Below are positions 20,756 to 33,009 of a stretch of DNA of 64,000 bases, one piece after another. Source of the DNA: Alligator mississippiensis. Taxonomy: Eukaryota; Chordata; Crocodylia; Alligatoridae. A program made the position numbers and the translations under genes. The notes beneath the pieces were generated by a model. The model had not been told where the DNA came from and made no database searches. It was given only the letters and a program-made list of their open reading frames with translations. Each line of letters begins with the position of its first letter. Positions within the stretch are counted from its first letter, which is position 1. The stretch covers positions 19,428,501 to 19,492,500 of the forward strand of contig NC_081837.1 in assembly GCF_030867095.1 (NCBI RefSeq), written 5' to 3'.

Positions 20756-22957
20756 TGTAAGGTTGGAAAACTTCATGGCAAAGCTGAAGGTGTTGTCTGC
20801 AACAACTCTCTGGAATTACTCCCATGACTGTCCATCCTGCTGCTGTTCTTTGCACTGCACTGAAGCTGTTGTCTGTTACTAAAGTAGCAACTCCCATGAC
20901 CTCTTCTTGGCCCATCTCAAGGCCTATACTGCAGTCTTAGACCCCTTGATCCCTTGGTATGTGTTGATGCTGGCGGTTACACCTTACACATCTTAAAATT
21001 CTGCCCTTTATTGGCTGCCATCATAGGTGGTTCCAGGATTTTTTAAAAGCGGGGCGGGGGAGGTCCAAAGTAAAAACTGGCACGTCGGGGGTGGCTGCAC
21101 CCCCTGCTCCTGGCCTTTCCCCCACACCATAAGCAGCATCCAGGGATTTTTTAAAGTTCCCAGATTAGGTAAGAATCTCCCCATCCCCAACCCTCAGTGT
21201 CCCCTCTCTTCACTGTGTGCTCAGCAGGACCTCCAGTCCCCCCCCATTCCACTCTCACTTATGCTTTGGGGCACAGGAATGGGAGACCCATGTGCCATTG
21301 CTGCTTCTGCCTGCTCCAGCTGGGGCTGCAGGGAACGGCTGCAAAGGAGCCAGGTTGCACTGTAGACACCAATGGCAATGGGTGGGTTTCCCCTCCCTAT
21401 GCCTGCTCCCCAACTGGTGGGGAACATCTGGTGGGACCAGCAAGGCAGGGGAGCCCACATGCTACCACTGCTACTGCTGTCCCCACTTGAGCTCAGCTCC
21501 CACTCCCCACAGCCCTAGCTGGAGCAGGATAGAAGCGCATCTGAGGCTCCTGCAGCCCTGGGTCAGCCAAGGACAGAGATGGGGTGGGTCTCCCCTTCTC
21601 TGTATTCATATGTGTAAGTAAAGAGGGGCTTCTGATGTTCCTTTCTGATGTCATCTTGAACTTATGCTGGCCAAAACTGAGCTCCCAATCTCCCCTCCCA
21701 GACTCTTCTTTTTCACTACAGACACTACTTACACTTTCCTTGTCACTCCAGCCTCTGGCCTGTGTCATCTTGGACTTCACCCTCCACTGTTGATACTATT
21801 TTGACTTTCATGTGAATAGTATCTGGTCTTTTGTCCCTGTCTGTACAGCCAAAACTGGTCCAAGCACTCATGAGTTCATGTTGTCACTGCAGCAGTCTCC
21901 TGTTTTCTGGCTTCATCTCTGGAAGCTTTGCACCCATCAAGTCTATCCGGAACGTTGTTACTAAGATTATTTTCTTGGTTTGTTGCTCTGACTAGATGGA
22001 GCTCCTCCTTGGCGCCTCTGTGGGCTCCTCACTTCAAGTTTGCATCAGGACCTTCAGAACCTAGCACACACTACCCAGCTGATCTGGTAATCTACTGCAA
22101 CATGGACTCCAGCTATCACCCCACTTGAAAACCTCTACCTTAAACCTCCTTGCCATCTCCTCCCTCTCTACCCTGTATAGACCTTAGTTGACCGCTAAAT
22201 AGTGATAATTTAGACGAAAATAGCATTTGCTTGACTAGAGCTAAGCTAAGGGAATGGTGAAGGGGGTGGGGGAATGCTATCGTTCAGAAGATTTTAGAGA
22301 GGAACCTAGGTTAAAGTACATCAATTTTGGGTCACTTAGAGCTACTTTAATGATTTTATGCCAGGTAAACTGCATCTACAATAAAACTAGGTTTATGTTA
22401 GTGGTTGCAAAGAGATCTCTACTTGACAACAAAAAGGTGCATTTGATTCCCATATTAAAATAATGCAGCTTCATATTATTGAGTAGATAACATATTAGGT
22501 ATATCCAAACATCTACTAACCTTATTTGAGATATTTTTATTTCATAAGTTTTTACAGTCTGGCAAAGTAAGCAAGCATAGAGCTCAGAGCCACCCAGGGA
22601 TTTTTACTGAACTGCTCATTTGCAGATGAACTAAGGTTAGGGATTTTTTCAAACTTAGTCTTTGAAATCTAGGAAAAAGTTCCTTTTCCTTGTCAGGCTC
22701 ATCTAGAGATTTTTTAACACTTTAGGACTCAATATATTTAAGATTAATATCTTTCTATTTTAGATATGAGTAATTATCTTGATAATGAGCATTATATTAT
22801 TTTTAATCATTACCTGTATTGTCATCACTTATTTAGTGCTAAAATCATATTAAAATATCCTTCACTGTGTTTCTTGGAGTGTTTGGTTTTACTGGGACAG
22901 ACGTTTTGAATCTTCCTTAGTCCCTACGACTTAGAAAATCCTTCTTGCAAGGGGGTG
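20756..22957. other. No gene recognised
   Basis: Several short frames overlap each other on both strands around 21.2-21.6 kb, which is GC-rich; none has recognisable content. The AT-rich part after 22.4 kb looks like ordinary intergenic DNA. Confidence 0.4.
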
Positions 22958-23503
22958 TGTAGCTGCGGTGGCCTAGGGTCCACAACAATACCTTAGTTTA
23001 ATAAGAGCATACAAAAAGTCGGACTTATTTATACCCATAGGCATTAGCACAAAAACTGTAATATAACGCATGAAGCCCTGCATGGAAACCTTTTGAAAGG
23101 GGTAATTTTGTCATCAGTGCAACTTAAAACCCCAACATTTGCAAAGACCCTTTAGGGTGACAGTCTTCACCTTGTGCATAGTACAAGCTGTCCCAGATGC
23201 CTCAAGGACTTTCACAGTCACCCTGACCTCCCTCACTACCTTCTGCTGCCTTTTAAATGTCACTCACTCTTTAGCAGTAGTCGGTCACAGTCTCCCTGGG
23301 CCTCCTTCAAGGGTGCATGGAGCGTATCAGGGAGCAACGCCACCCTCCAAATTCTTTCATAGGGCTCCAGGCAAAATGGCCTCTAATTTGCAGCTCCTCT
23401 TTCCCTTTTCGCTTCCTGCTAGCCCTCAAAGTAGCCTTGTAGCTATCTAGGTCTGACTTTCCTGGGTTTGGAGTGGCCCCACCCCTCTGCTTAACTCTTT
23501 ACA
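22958..23503 (-). repeat. Possible solo LTR
   Basis: On the - strand the segment starts TGTAAAGAG and ends CAGCTACA, has a TATA-like TTTAAAAGG about 230 bases in, and AATAAG with a T-rich tract near the end. No target duplication is visible, so the call is tentative. Confidence 0.35.
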
Positions 23504-23636
23504 ACCCAGGGGAAGTAGTTACTCCTGGAACACCTTTGGGGGCCAACACTATAAACAAATAGAAATTGTCCCATCAAATCAAAAAGCTTCCTGAAATCAC
23601 TCCTTAATGATTTAGTGCAATGACTATATCAGTGGT

Positions 23637-24010
23637 TCTCAACGGGAGCCACAGCACCTCTACTGTGTGCAAGGAGGACCTGCAGGGCATATCAGGATGA
23701 AGCTGCAGCCATTCCTGGTCCACCCTCCACTCCCCCTCCTGGGAGCAAAGGTGTAGGGTACAGTTCTGCTTTGGTCACAGCTGGGTGATACCCAGGACAC
23801 TGGCTCCCAATAACTTTTGAGGTACAACCCATGGTGTTGGTTTGGATCTGTAAGATCTTAAATCAGTGATTCTTTCAAGGGTGCCACAGGGAGCAATGCA
23901 ATGTTAGCACTGTTGGGTGTGCAAACATGATTCACACAATAAACCCAGAGATTTCCAATAGGAATCTGTAGTGTTAAAAACATTCTGCCCTTTTGTGGCT
24001 GTCCTCAAAG
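23637..24010. repeat. hAT-like repeat fragments
   Basis: CAGTGGTTCTCAAC at about 23,630 and CAGTGATTCTTTCAAGGGTGCC at about 23,875 are ends of one hAT-like family. The second piece also contains GTGTGCAAACATGATTCACA and AACATTCTGCCC, shared with the copies at 30.3 and 25.9 kb. Confidence 0.5.
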
Positions 24011-24018
24011 CTATAATC

Positions 24019-24204
24019 CAGGGGTGAGCAAAATGCAGCCCACGGGCCGGATGTGGCCTGCCAGGCCATTCTATCCAGCCCGCAGGGCCCCCCCAAATTT
24101 AGAAAATTAATATTTATCTGTCCCTGGCTGCCTGTCATGCTGCCCTTGATGGCTTGCCAAAACTCAGTAAGCGGTCCTCCACCAAAAATAATTGCCTGCC
24201 CCTG
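24019..24204. mobile_element. hAT MITE with perfect target duplication
   Basis: The 186-bp element runs from CAGGGGTGAGCAAAATGCAG to ATTGCCTGCCCCTG. The 13-base ends are inverted repeats. The 8 bases CTATAATC occur on both sides (24,011-24,018 and 24,205-24,212). No coding capacity. Confidence 0.93.
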
Positions 24205-24523
24205 CTATAATCTGGGCCTGAGGGGTGACATACAAACTGAACAAATGAATGAATGAACAGTGAGAATATATATCAAGACTAATAATGAAGAGTTGTTTAG
24301 AAGTCTGCCCAGGATGCCCTTAGGTTCTGACTGCATGTAGAGAATGGAGTCATGCTCATTAAAGCTTGTATGTCCTATTTATAGAGGGCAGATGTTTCAC
24401 CTGCCAGGGCTGCCCTGTTCCCTGGCAAATTAATAAATAAAAGCTTGTCACCTTCACATTGAAAAGTACTTTGTGAAGTTAATCACTTTATTATCCCCAG
24501 TTTTCAGAGAAAACCCATGAAAT

Positions 24524-25193
24524 TGTAACCCAGGCGGTACTCCAAGAGGTACCCCCTCTCCAATTGGGGGGATCAGAGCAGGTGCTCAAGCGCTGTGGGG
24601 GTGTAGGGACTCTCCTCCCCCTATAGAGCAGAGCCAGACTACCAATGGGCACTTAACCATATACCTTTTAATGAGAGAACAGTACTGGGACCATAACCAG
24701 TATAAACCAGGGGGTATAGGGGACACTACAAGGCCCCGAGGGGGCAGGATTCAACAAAGGTTAGACACGTACAATCTTAGACATATTCATCCAGTTGACG
24801 AAAGACAGGGTTAACAAAATATAAAACGCAAACAGCAAAACAAACAATGCTGGTTGGTGAAATATAAAAGGCACAAAATACAAAATGTCAAATGACAAGA
24901 AGTATAGGGCCTAGGTACCTGGAGGGGGAGAAAACACAGTGGACCCTTTCCACTGCTCCCACCCCGCTGGCCCAGCTCTTTGAACTCTTTCCTTGTGGTC
25001 CCTCACTGGTCTCTCCTGAGTCAGCTGTGCTGCCCCTTTTATCCTCCTCCAGGTGACTCAAGAGGCCAATCAGGGGACATGGAGGGTGAGTCTCTGGGGC
25101 CTGACTGGTGAGGAAAGGGAATCCCAAGTCCTCCAATCATCTTTTACCCTGGCAAACCCCCTGGGCTAAGTCACTGCCAGCTAGCCCGTCACA
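24524..25193 (-). repeat. Probable solo LTR
   Basis: On the - strand the 670-bp segment begins TGTGACGGGC and ends GGGTTACA, so it has TG...CA borders. It contains a TATA-like GGATAAAAGG about 150 bases in, followed by purine-rich DNA and an A/T-rich tail part. The 4-base flanks AAAT and AGAT differ by one base. No internal viral genes adjoin it, hence a solo LTR of an unidentified element. Confidence 0.5.
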
Positions 25194-25904
25194 AGATTTT
25201 GCATATTGTGTATGAAATCTGGTGGGGATTTGCAGGTTACAGGGATACATGTAGATATTTAGGTGTACATTATTCTTAGTAAGATGATCCTTGTTCATTG
25301 CTACAAGCTTGCATTTGCCTTTACTGGATTTTAGGAGACACCATTCATTTCAGACACAAGACACTCTAATGTGCAGTGAACCTACCCTTTCAATAGCAAC
25401 ACAAACCACCACCACAGGAACCTCAACAATGAACTGCTGACTCCAAATTAATTAAGAACTGACTGATAATGGTGGGGGATTGCAAGTTTCCAGATCCTGA
25501 TAGCAGTACGTTTCTGAACAGGAAAGGAGGTCTCCTGTTGCTGTGCTGCTTCTGCTGATCTCCAGGAAAATACTTTTGTTAGCCTGATATTCATCAGTCA
25601 CCATTAAACATCCCTATCTGCAGCACAAACTGCTCCCATCAGCCAGCAGTTCTCTCTAGAACCCAGAAATGGCATTACACTGACTGAAGCTGTCCCAAGA
25701 GAAGTGCTGCTGAAGCAGGTCTTCAGTCTCTTTGTCCTCCTTTGCACACAGTCTCTTTTTACTTCTAGATCTAGCTACACATCTAGGGATGAACATGCTA
25801 TACAGAAGTAAAGATCTTCTGTGGTTGCAGTTTCCATGGCAAGGAGCATGACATTGGAAGGCTAAGCAATATGTTGAACTCTATACTTCTTAGGACATAG
25901 AGTT
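25194..25904. other. No gene seen
   Basis: AT-balanced intergenic DNA without recognisable frame, repeat boundary or RNA. Confidence 0.4.
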
Positions 25905-26183
25905 AGACATTACGTCATCCCTTGGAAAATGCCAGCTCTTAAGTTTCACTTGTTTCTTGACTATGGAAAAATAATAGAGCAATTCGGGTGCAAAAAACTC
26001 AGAAAGACCATAACAGGTCAACATGTTTTACACTATGGATTCCCATTTGAAATATCTTGAATTTATCTCATGAATCATACAGGTGCTTGCACACCTAAGT
26101 GTGCTAATATTGCACAGGTGCTATGGCACCTTTGAAAGGATTCCTGAGGCTAGTATTGCCTCAGCACCCTGCTTGAGAATAAC
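25905..26183 (-). repeat. hAT-like interspersed repeat
   Basis: On the - strand it begins CCAGTTATTCTCAAGCAGGGTGC and ends with AAGAGCTGGCATTTTCCAAGG. Much of it matches, in the opposite orientation, 30,305-30,545 (GACTATGGAA.AATAATAGAGCAATTC). Confidence 0.55.
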
Positions 26184-26499
26184 TGGTCTAACTAGTCGTG
26201 CAAGAATCATTTCTCACCCAAAAGAGAAAACACACTAAGCTTTCTCTCACTCCCTTGAAAGCCTCCTTATACAGTTACTGAGGACATTAACATGATGTTA
26301 CTTTTGACGAGTCCAGTTAGGTACAGCGTGTGAGAGGGGCTAGCGTGGAAATTCCTCTGCATACTTTTGGACAAATATGCGCTTGCAAACACAGAAGACT
26401 GGCTTGTCTCACTGTCCAGGCACCCAAACATTGCGACAGTCACACTCACTAGTCATTTTGGCATTCTCAGTCAAAGAGCCGTATCCTGCCCTAAGCTGA

Positions 26500-26632
26500 G
26501 TTTTTAAGACATGGGTAGACAAGGCCTTGGCTGGGATGATTTAGTTGGGGATGGTCCTACTTTGAGCAGGGGGTTGAACTAAATGATCTCCCAAGTCCCT
26601 TCCAAACCCACTTTTTATGATTCTGAGTCATT
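26500..26632 (+). mobile_element. CR1 LINE 3' end fragment
   Basis: Contains GCAGGGGGTTGAACTAAATG, then ATCTCCCAAGTCCCTTCC, the conserved CR1 3' UTR core (GGGTTGGACTAGATGA..CCTCCCAGG..CCTTCC type), and ATGATTCTGA at the end. Confidence 0.8.
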
Positions 26633-27618
26633 CCTGAATTCAACTCTATTGCTGCACTAAATGACTTTACAGCATTGAATCCAGATTTACACTGTGCGAC
26701 ATGCTGGCAGGATGCATCACTTAGCCCTTTCACTCAGAGCAGATTAGAGCTGTAACATGGACATAGCGCTTCTCAATCAAGGAGGTATTTCAGAACAGAT
26801 TAAATTATGTACCCAGCAGGCTGGGCAGGCATGATGAATGGCTGAATTCTCTCACCCACCAGTGAACAAGCTGTCCATTAGAAACAGGTGCTGTAAAAGA
26901 GCATTTTATAATGGTGTTAATTGTGGTCGTGCATTGATTACTGGCCACTTAACCAAACTGATATGGCTGAAAAAGGAGGAGAGTATTACCTCTTCGGGGA
27001 CCATTCCTAGACAACCTGCAAAGACTTAATTAGTTTACCCCCAATAATTCAGCATGTTAGCAGCAGGAAAATGGAATAACATTGTACAAGGCGTAAGATC
27101 CTTACTGAGTTTGCTTCTTACTTTTCTCCTGGCGCTATTGAGCACAGTCGTGAATCATCAGAAATCCCTGTGCCTCCCTTGATGTCTGGATCTGAGGCTG
27201 TCACTTTAAAGGAGTGCTGTTGGTGCCAGGCCAAAAGCTGGAAATTGGGAAAGGTTGTTTCCTGAACCTTTAAGGACCAGTCCAAACCTGATTCTAACTG
27301 TTTCCTAAAAAGCATTACTGATTTTCTGGGACTTCCACAGAGTCACTTAGGCATCCAAGTCCACTAAAAATAGGATTCTCCTGTTGTTCTGAAAAAGGCA
27401 ACCTTCCTTATCTCTGTGTGCTTCTGACTCACCATTAACGGGGGCTTTCCCAACGTAGATGTTGACCACCAGCCCAGAAGTCTGCCTCTTCCTCTGCCCA
27501 ACACAACAAACATCTCCCGTCCCTGCCAATAACCTAACAAGGTCTCTTTCCAACCCCTGCAACCGGTCATCCTGTGACACTATCCACTCCAAAATATCTT
27601 CAGAGGAATGCACTAGCC
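26633..27618. other. No gene seen
   Basis: Frames on the - strand at 27.1-27.6 kb overlap each other and have no recognisable content. Confidence 0.35.
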
Positions 27619-27899
27619 CAGGGGTCAGCGGTGGACAGCCCACAGGCTGGATTCATAGAGGGAAGCGGCAGCAGCAGCATCACAAGCAGCTGCCAGGTCC
27701 TAGCCCTGGTGCAGTTCCCCTGGCACTGCAGCCAGGGAGTGGGGAGCTAGGAAAAGTGGCAGTGGTGCAGGTGCAGCGCCCAGCTGCGTAGCTCGGTAGA
27801 GGTGCCGGGAAAGCCCCCATGCCACTAACACCAACTGGCCAATGCTGGGCTGGAATCGGTTCTTCTGGCCCATAGCTTGAAAAAGGTTGCCAGCCCCTG
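27619..27899. mobile_element. hAT-type element, decayed
   Basis: Starts CAGGGGTCAGCGGTGGACAG and ends GGTTGCCAGCCCCTG, so the ends are inverted repeats of the same type as the element at 24,019. The flanking octamers CACTAGCC and TGCTAGGC match at 5 of 8 positions, consistent with an eroded target duplication. Confidence 0.7.
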
Positions 27900-29392
27900 T
27901 GCTAGGCTAGAAAGACAAGCAATTCATACCAGGCATTAGGAGCCAACAGAGCCTGATATGAGACCACTTCCTTTTTCAGGTGTTCATGGTAGTACACCTG
28001 GTTGTATCAAGGCAACTACTTTGAGGTAACCCCAGCAGAGACAGGAGATATTATTGATGCTAAGGGAGGTTCAGTCTACACTGAGAGGAAAGATGTGGAA
28101 ATCCAAAACTGAGAGGACTTGTTTCACTACCTGGACACAGGTGAAGCCGAGAAAAGTGGAGGGTTCTTCAAAGTTGTATGTCTTGCACTGCAGCCTCAGG
28201 AAGTCACAATACCTTTTTAACGCTGAGAGCTGTCAAGTTAGGGGAAGACAAGAGCTCACTGAGCCCATCCTGTGCATCTAATCCTCTGCAGGTGTGGAAA
28301 ACGTCTCATTTTGAATGGAGGAGAGTTGCTTTAAAGGTGTCATTTGACCTGCTCTAACAGAAAGGACATGTAGGTTGATGTTCATGTGGAGCAAATCCCA
28401 TGCAATCAGTAGAGTTTTCTGAACTCTTCTGTTAGCCAAGTAGCCGGCTCCTGCACTCCGCAGAGATTTTCACAAGTGACCAGGCAGCTGGGCAGTTAGT
28501 TGCTAAGAGCCCAACAGGTTCATGGCTTCTTGAAGAGGTCGCAAGTTGGGCACCTAAACTGAAACAGTTCAACTCACTAGAGAAAATCTGCTTCTTTTTA
28601 TTAACAGGGTAAGATCAGGAAATTGTCCCAGTTTCCCTAGTTTGGTGTTTGAATCTGCTAAAGTGAAACCCAAACAGGCTCCTGCTAAACAAAATGTTAC
28701 TTCACCAAGATGAATATTTCCTATTTCTCTTTGTGCATAAGGTTATTCTGTATGTATAGTGGCGTTTTTTTTCCTGTTATTGTGAGCCACTGCAAGCCTT
28801 CTTGGGATTCCTTCTAAATCTAAGGAATAAAGAAATAAACATTGCACTTCTGCATTTTCAGCCAAAGATAAGTTCCTTTCAGTCATTGTTGGTACTGGTT
28901 AATCTACATGGGTTTGTGTTGGTTGTTCTAACCGCACAGCATTAAGATCCAGATTAAGCTATTTCATTGTAACAGGGACAGGAATTATCTTGTTTTGTAA
29001 ATCAAAATGTTTCAATAGGTACAAAAATAGCAGCTGACATCAATGCTTCTGAAATTAAAATTGCACTAGCATTGATACAATATCAGTAATAAATATAAAT
29101 CTAAAAGACTAAGATAACCTGAAACAAATGAACACAATTCTAAAGCCAAAAGTCAGAATTTGACAAAATGAAACAGAATTTTTCCCCCACTAGGATTTTC
29201 TTCAAAATCAATACTATTTAGCACACTATTCCAGGCCATTGAAACAACTTTTTTTGTCTGATGAAAACCTGTGCTTTGATGAAAATATTCTGACCGTTTC
29301 TATCTGTTACACAACAGGGGGGTTAGTTCAGGCAGTGAAGGTTCACAGTATAAAGTCCAAAGTGCTTTGGTTCAACCTGTAGAGCAGTGCTT
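27900..29392. other. No gene seen
   Basis: AT-rich intergenic DNA, without a supported feature. Confidence 0.4.
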
Positions 29393-29500
29393 CTCAACAT
29401 TTGCAGAGTTAAGGCAGCCCTTGGAAATTGCCAGTTCTTACCTTTCACTCCTTTCTTGACTGAAAAGCTAAGAACTGGCAATTTCCAAGGGGTGCCTCTG
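29393..29500. repeat. Perfect 23-base hairpin within a hAT-like repeat
   Basis: CCCTTGGAAATTGCCAGTTC (start of the left arm, 29,418-29,440) is matched without error by its complement at 29,469-29,491; the loop is 28 bases. The preceding CAGTGCTTCTCAACATTTGC is the end motif of the hAT-like family seen at 23.6 and 25.9 kb. Confidence 0.75.
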
Positions 29501-29561
29501 GGTGATCCTATTCTTTGGGCATCCTGTTCCTAAAATGATCAAAAAGATATGTCTCCCTTAA

Positions 29562-30243
29562 AAGGATCTTGGAGTCATCATTGATGCCACAATGAACATT
29601 GGCCAACAAAGTGGGGACGTGGTCAGGAAGGCCAACCATACCTTGTCGTGCATCCACAGATGCATCTCAAGCAGGTCCAAGGAGGTGATCCTCCCACTCT
29701 ATGTGGCACTGGTCAGGCCGCAGCTGGAGTACTGTGTCCAGTTCTGGGCACCGCACTTCAGGAGGGATGTGGCCAATATGGAGAGGGTCCAAAGGAGGGC
29801 CACCCGCATGATCAGGGGGCAGCAGGGCAGGCCCTATGAGGAGAGGAAGAGGGACCTGAACCTGTTCAGACTCCACAAGAGAAGGCTGAGAGGGGATCTA
29901 GTGGCAGTCTACAAACTAGTCAAGGGGGACCAGCAGGCATGGGAGAGTCCCTGTTCCCCCGAGTAATCCCGGGAGTTACAAGAAACAACGGACACAAGCT
30001 AGCGGAGGGTAGTTTCAGGCTAGACATCAGGAGGCACTATTTCACTGTCAGGGCGGCTAGGACCTGGAACCAACTTCCAAAAGAAGTGGTGCTGGCTCCT
30101 ACCCTGGGGGTCTTTAAAAAAAGGCTGGATGAACATCTGGCCGGGGTTGTTTGACCCCAGTACTCTTTCCTGCCACGGCAGGGGGTTGGACTAGATGATC
30201 TCCTCAGGTCCCTTCTGACCCTACCAACTATGAAACTATATGA
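29562..30243 (+). mobile_element. CR1 LINE, 3' part of ORF2
   Basis: The frame 29,592-29,966 encodes RCISSRSKEVILPLYVALVR, then EYCVQFWAPHFRRDV and RVQRRATRMIRG, standard CR1 ORF2 C-terminal segments. The reading shifts by one frame near 29,950 and continues to TWNQLPKEVVLAP and a stop at about 30,152. The 3' UTR core GGGGGTTGGACTAGATGATC and an ACTATGAAACTATATGAA tail follow. Inactive because of 5' truncation and the frameshift. Confidence 0.93.
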
Positions 30244-30304
30244 AAAACCATTATCCATGCCTGGGAAAGAATCAAAGGAAATGTGTCTGTGTGATTTGTC
30301 TCTA

Positions 30305-30545
30305 GAACAATTATTTTCAAGCAGGGTGCTGCAACATCCTGGGTGTCATGCAGCCTTTTTATAGGTGCCATGGGAAGCCTCGCAGAATCAGCACTGTTAG
30401 GTGTGCAAACATGTACACATGATTCACAAGATAAATCCAGAGACTTCAAAAAGGAATCTGCAGTGTCAAAAACATTCTGCCCTGTTGGGATCTTTCTGAG
30501 TTCTTTGCATCAGAAGAATTGCTCTATTATTCTTCCATAGTCAAG
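30305..30545 (+). repeat. hAT-like interspersed repeat
   Basis: Contains TTTTCAAGCAGGGTGCTGC, GTGTGCAAACATG, AACATTCTGCCC and GCTCTATTATTCTTCCATAG. It matches the repeats at 23.9 kb (same orientation) and 25.9-26.2 kb (inverted). Confidence 0.55.
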
Positions 30546-31204
30546 AAGGCTATAAAGAGCTTTCTGCTCTCTGGAATGGGGAGAGACCTGAGGGGAGGCC
30601 TGACCCATTCAGAGCCCTGGTCCAGCATTAAGTTCTCTCTGCAGGAAGGACCTCTGGGCATCTAGGTGCAATGTTGGAAAAAGATGGGAATAGTGGAGTG
30701 TTCAGTTATCTCCTCTCACTTTAACTGCTCCTGCATGGCATGGTCTCTGTTAGTGACACTTTCAACAGAGTAAAGATTAGGCTCTGTCCCTGCTCTCCAT
30801 AGCTATAACTCAGAAACAACCTCTTTTCTTCCTTTTCCTTTCAAAAACAAGGTAAATATTGAATTTGGGGACGTCTATGTGAGAAAAATATAATATGTCA
30901 CCTGATTACAATAGGCAGTAGGTATCTCTTAACATTCACCCATTTTATCCCTCCTTATGTCTCTATTGAGCTTTCCTTCATCCTGCTTTTTATTGTTATT
31001 TTTTCTGAATGTGTGAACAGCTCTGAAATTTAATTTTTATTTCACCATTTTGCATACCAGAAGGCACTATGGAATCTCTAGCACCAATACCTACCAATTC
31101 CTTGGAGTTTCTCAGAGGTCAGGCGTGTTAATCAAACTTAATATTTGATTTTTTGACCTGTACTATATTTCCTTTGTATTGATATGATATTCCCTTTTTG
31201 CTGG

Positions 31205-31660
31205 TGAAAGGCAGCTGGGATCTGGAGCTAGAGCTCTGCACACCTGCTGGGAGCAGCATGGCATGGTGGGGCAGGTGCAAGAGGAGGAGCTGCTGCTGGA
31301 GGAGGGTGCAGAGCAGCACCTGTCCAGCTGCAGTCACTGAGAACAGCCACTGGAAGCTGCTTCTCCTCCTGCCCCTACACCGTGCTGCGCCACACCATTC
31401 CGGGTGTGAGGGTGAGCAGCTTCAGCCAGGTGGCTCCTGCCCCAGCTCTTGCCTGCCTTTCTGGGAGCTGGAGCCCCATGTGCAGGAGCAGAAGCAGGAG
31501 CAGCTTCCAGTAGGCTGTTCTCAGGGTGGCTGCTGCCAGCCAGGTGCTGCTTCTCATCTCCCAACTCCAGCAGCAGCTCCTCCTCTTACTCCTGCTGCAC
31601 TGCACTACACCACTTCCGGCAGGTGTGTGGAGCTCCAGCCCCAGATCCCAGAACTGGTAG
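31205..31660. repeat. Long fold-back element
   Basis: The left arm (GGGATCTGGAGCTAGAGCTC, CACACCTGC, GAGGAGGAGCTGCTGCTGG) is answered by its reverse complement at 31,560-31,655. A second, inner pair (GAGAACAGCCACTGGAAGCT and AGCTTCCAGTAGGCTGTTCT) lies inside. The whole 455 bases could fold into one long imperfect hairpin. The frames through it on both strands are products of this palindrome. Confidence 0.65.
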
Positions 31661-31675
31661 GACCCGGAGAGTTGT

Positions 31676-32698
31676 AGCTGATGGAAGTGAATCATCATGG
31701 AGCTTCGTGACCAGTGCTGTCCCCCAAGGCTCCATCCTGGGACCTGTACTCTTCAATGTCTTTATTAATGATCTGGACACTGGTGTCAGAAGCAGACTGG
31801 CCAAGTTTGCTGATGACCCTAAATTTTGGAGTAGAGCATCCACATCCGAGGATAGGCTGGTGATCCAGGCTGACCTTGATAGGCTTAGAAAGTGGGCAGA
31901 TAAAACCCTGATGACATTCAATATGTATAAATGTACTCCACCTTGGGGGGTGGAGGGGAACCGCATCACGCTTATAGGCTCAGCAGTGCTACACTTGCTA
32001 GCACCACGGCCAAAAGGGACTTGGGGGTCATGATTGACCACAAGATGAACATGAGCCACCAGTGATGTCACAGCTGGTAAAGCGAACAAAACTCTGGCTT
32101 GCATCCATAGATGCTTCTCAAGTAAATCTCAGGATGTCATCCTCCCACTGTACTTGGCCTTGGTGAGGCCGCAGCTGGAGTACTACATCCAATTTTGGGA
32201 TCCACAATTCAAGATGGATGTGAAGAAGCTTGAAAGAGTCCAGAGGAGAGCCACGCACATGATCAGAAGGCAAGAGAACAGGCCTTATGAAGAGAGGCTG
32301 AGAGCCATGGGACTCTTCAGCCTGAAAAAACGCAGGTTCCAGGGTGACCTGGTGGCAGCCTATAAGTACATCGGGGTGTGCATCAGGATCTGGGGCAATG
32401 CCTGTTCACCAGAGCACTCCAACTAAGACAAGGTCCAAAAGTCACAAACTCCTCCAAGATCATTTTAGGCTGAACATAAGGAAAAACTTCTTTACTGTCT
32501 GAGCCCCCAAGGCCTGGAATAGACTCCCCCCAGAGGTGGTGCAAGCACCAACTCTGGACACTTTCAAGAAACGTTTGGACGCTTATCTTGCTGGGACCCT
32601 TTGACTCTAGGTGACTTCTGCCCCTAGGGCAGGGAGCTGGACTCTTTCTTTCGAGGTCCCTCCCATCCCTAATGTCTATGAAATCTATGAAACTGGAG
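31676..32698 (+). mobile_element. CR1 LINE, reverse transcriptase and C-terminus
   Basis: Near 31,710 it reads VPQGSILGPVLFNVFINDL, then FADD followed by proline where the family has threonine: the reverse transcriptase catalytic region. Downstream come LASIDASQ-type, EYYIQFWDPQFKMDV and RVQRRATHMIRR segments, and VWNRLPPEVV-type residues near 32,520 in another frame. It ends with CCTCCCATCCCTAATG and TCTATGAAATCTATGAAAC. Several frameshifts and stops make it inactive. Confidence 0.92.
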
Positions 32699-32945
32699 GT
32701 GAGGGATGTAGATCAGCACCTGATGGTTTGCAAGCACATGTACATGTACCCCAGAGGGCAGGAACATGTGACCCCAGCCTCTTCTGCCCCTCCCATGCCA
32801 CTCCTACCCACTCACAGCCAAATAGGGAGTTTTGGTGAGTTGTTGGGGAGGAGGGAGGTAAGTGGCGGTGCTGACTTGGCCCACAACAGCTGATCAAGAC
32901 TCCCTATGTGGCCCTCAGGTCAAATAATAGCCCACCTCTGGGCTA
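32699..32945. repeat. Possible truncated hAT element
   Basis: The right end AATAATAGCCCACCTCTG matches the terminal type of other hAT elements here when complemented, but the left end is not found; it may have been lost at the CR1 junction. Confidence 0.35.
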
Positions 32946-33009
32946 AGGTGTGAAAACCCCCATATAAAATGTCTATAGAAATGAGTAAGCCTTAGGAAAC
33001 GTTGCTGTT

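Noticed and set aside
31198..31677. 159-codon + frame and its - strand partners
   Set aside because: Cysteine/leucine/glutamine-rich readings of a palindromic repeat.
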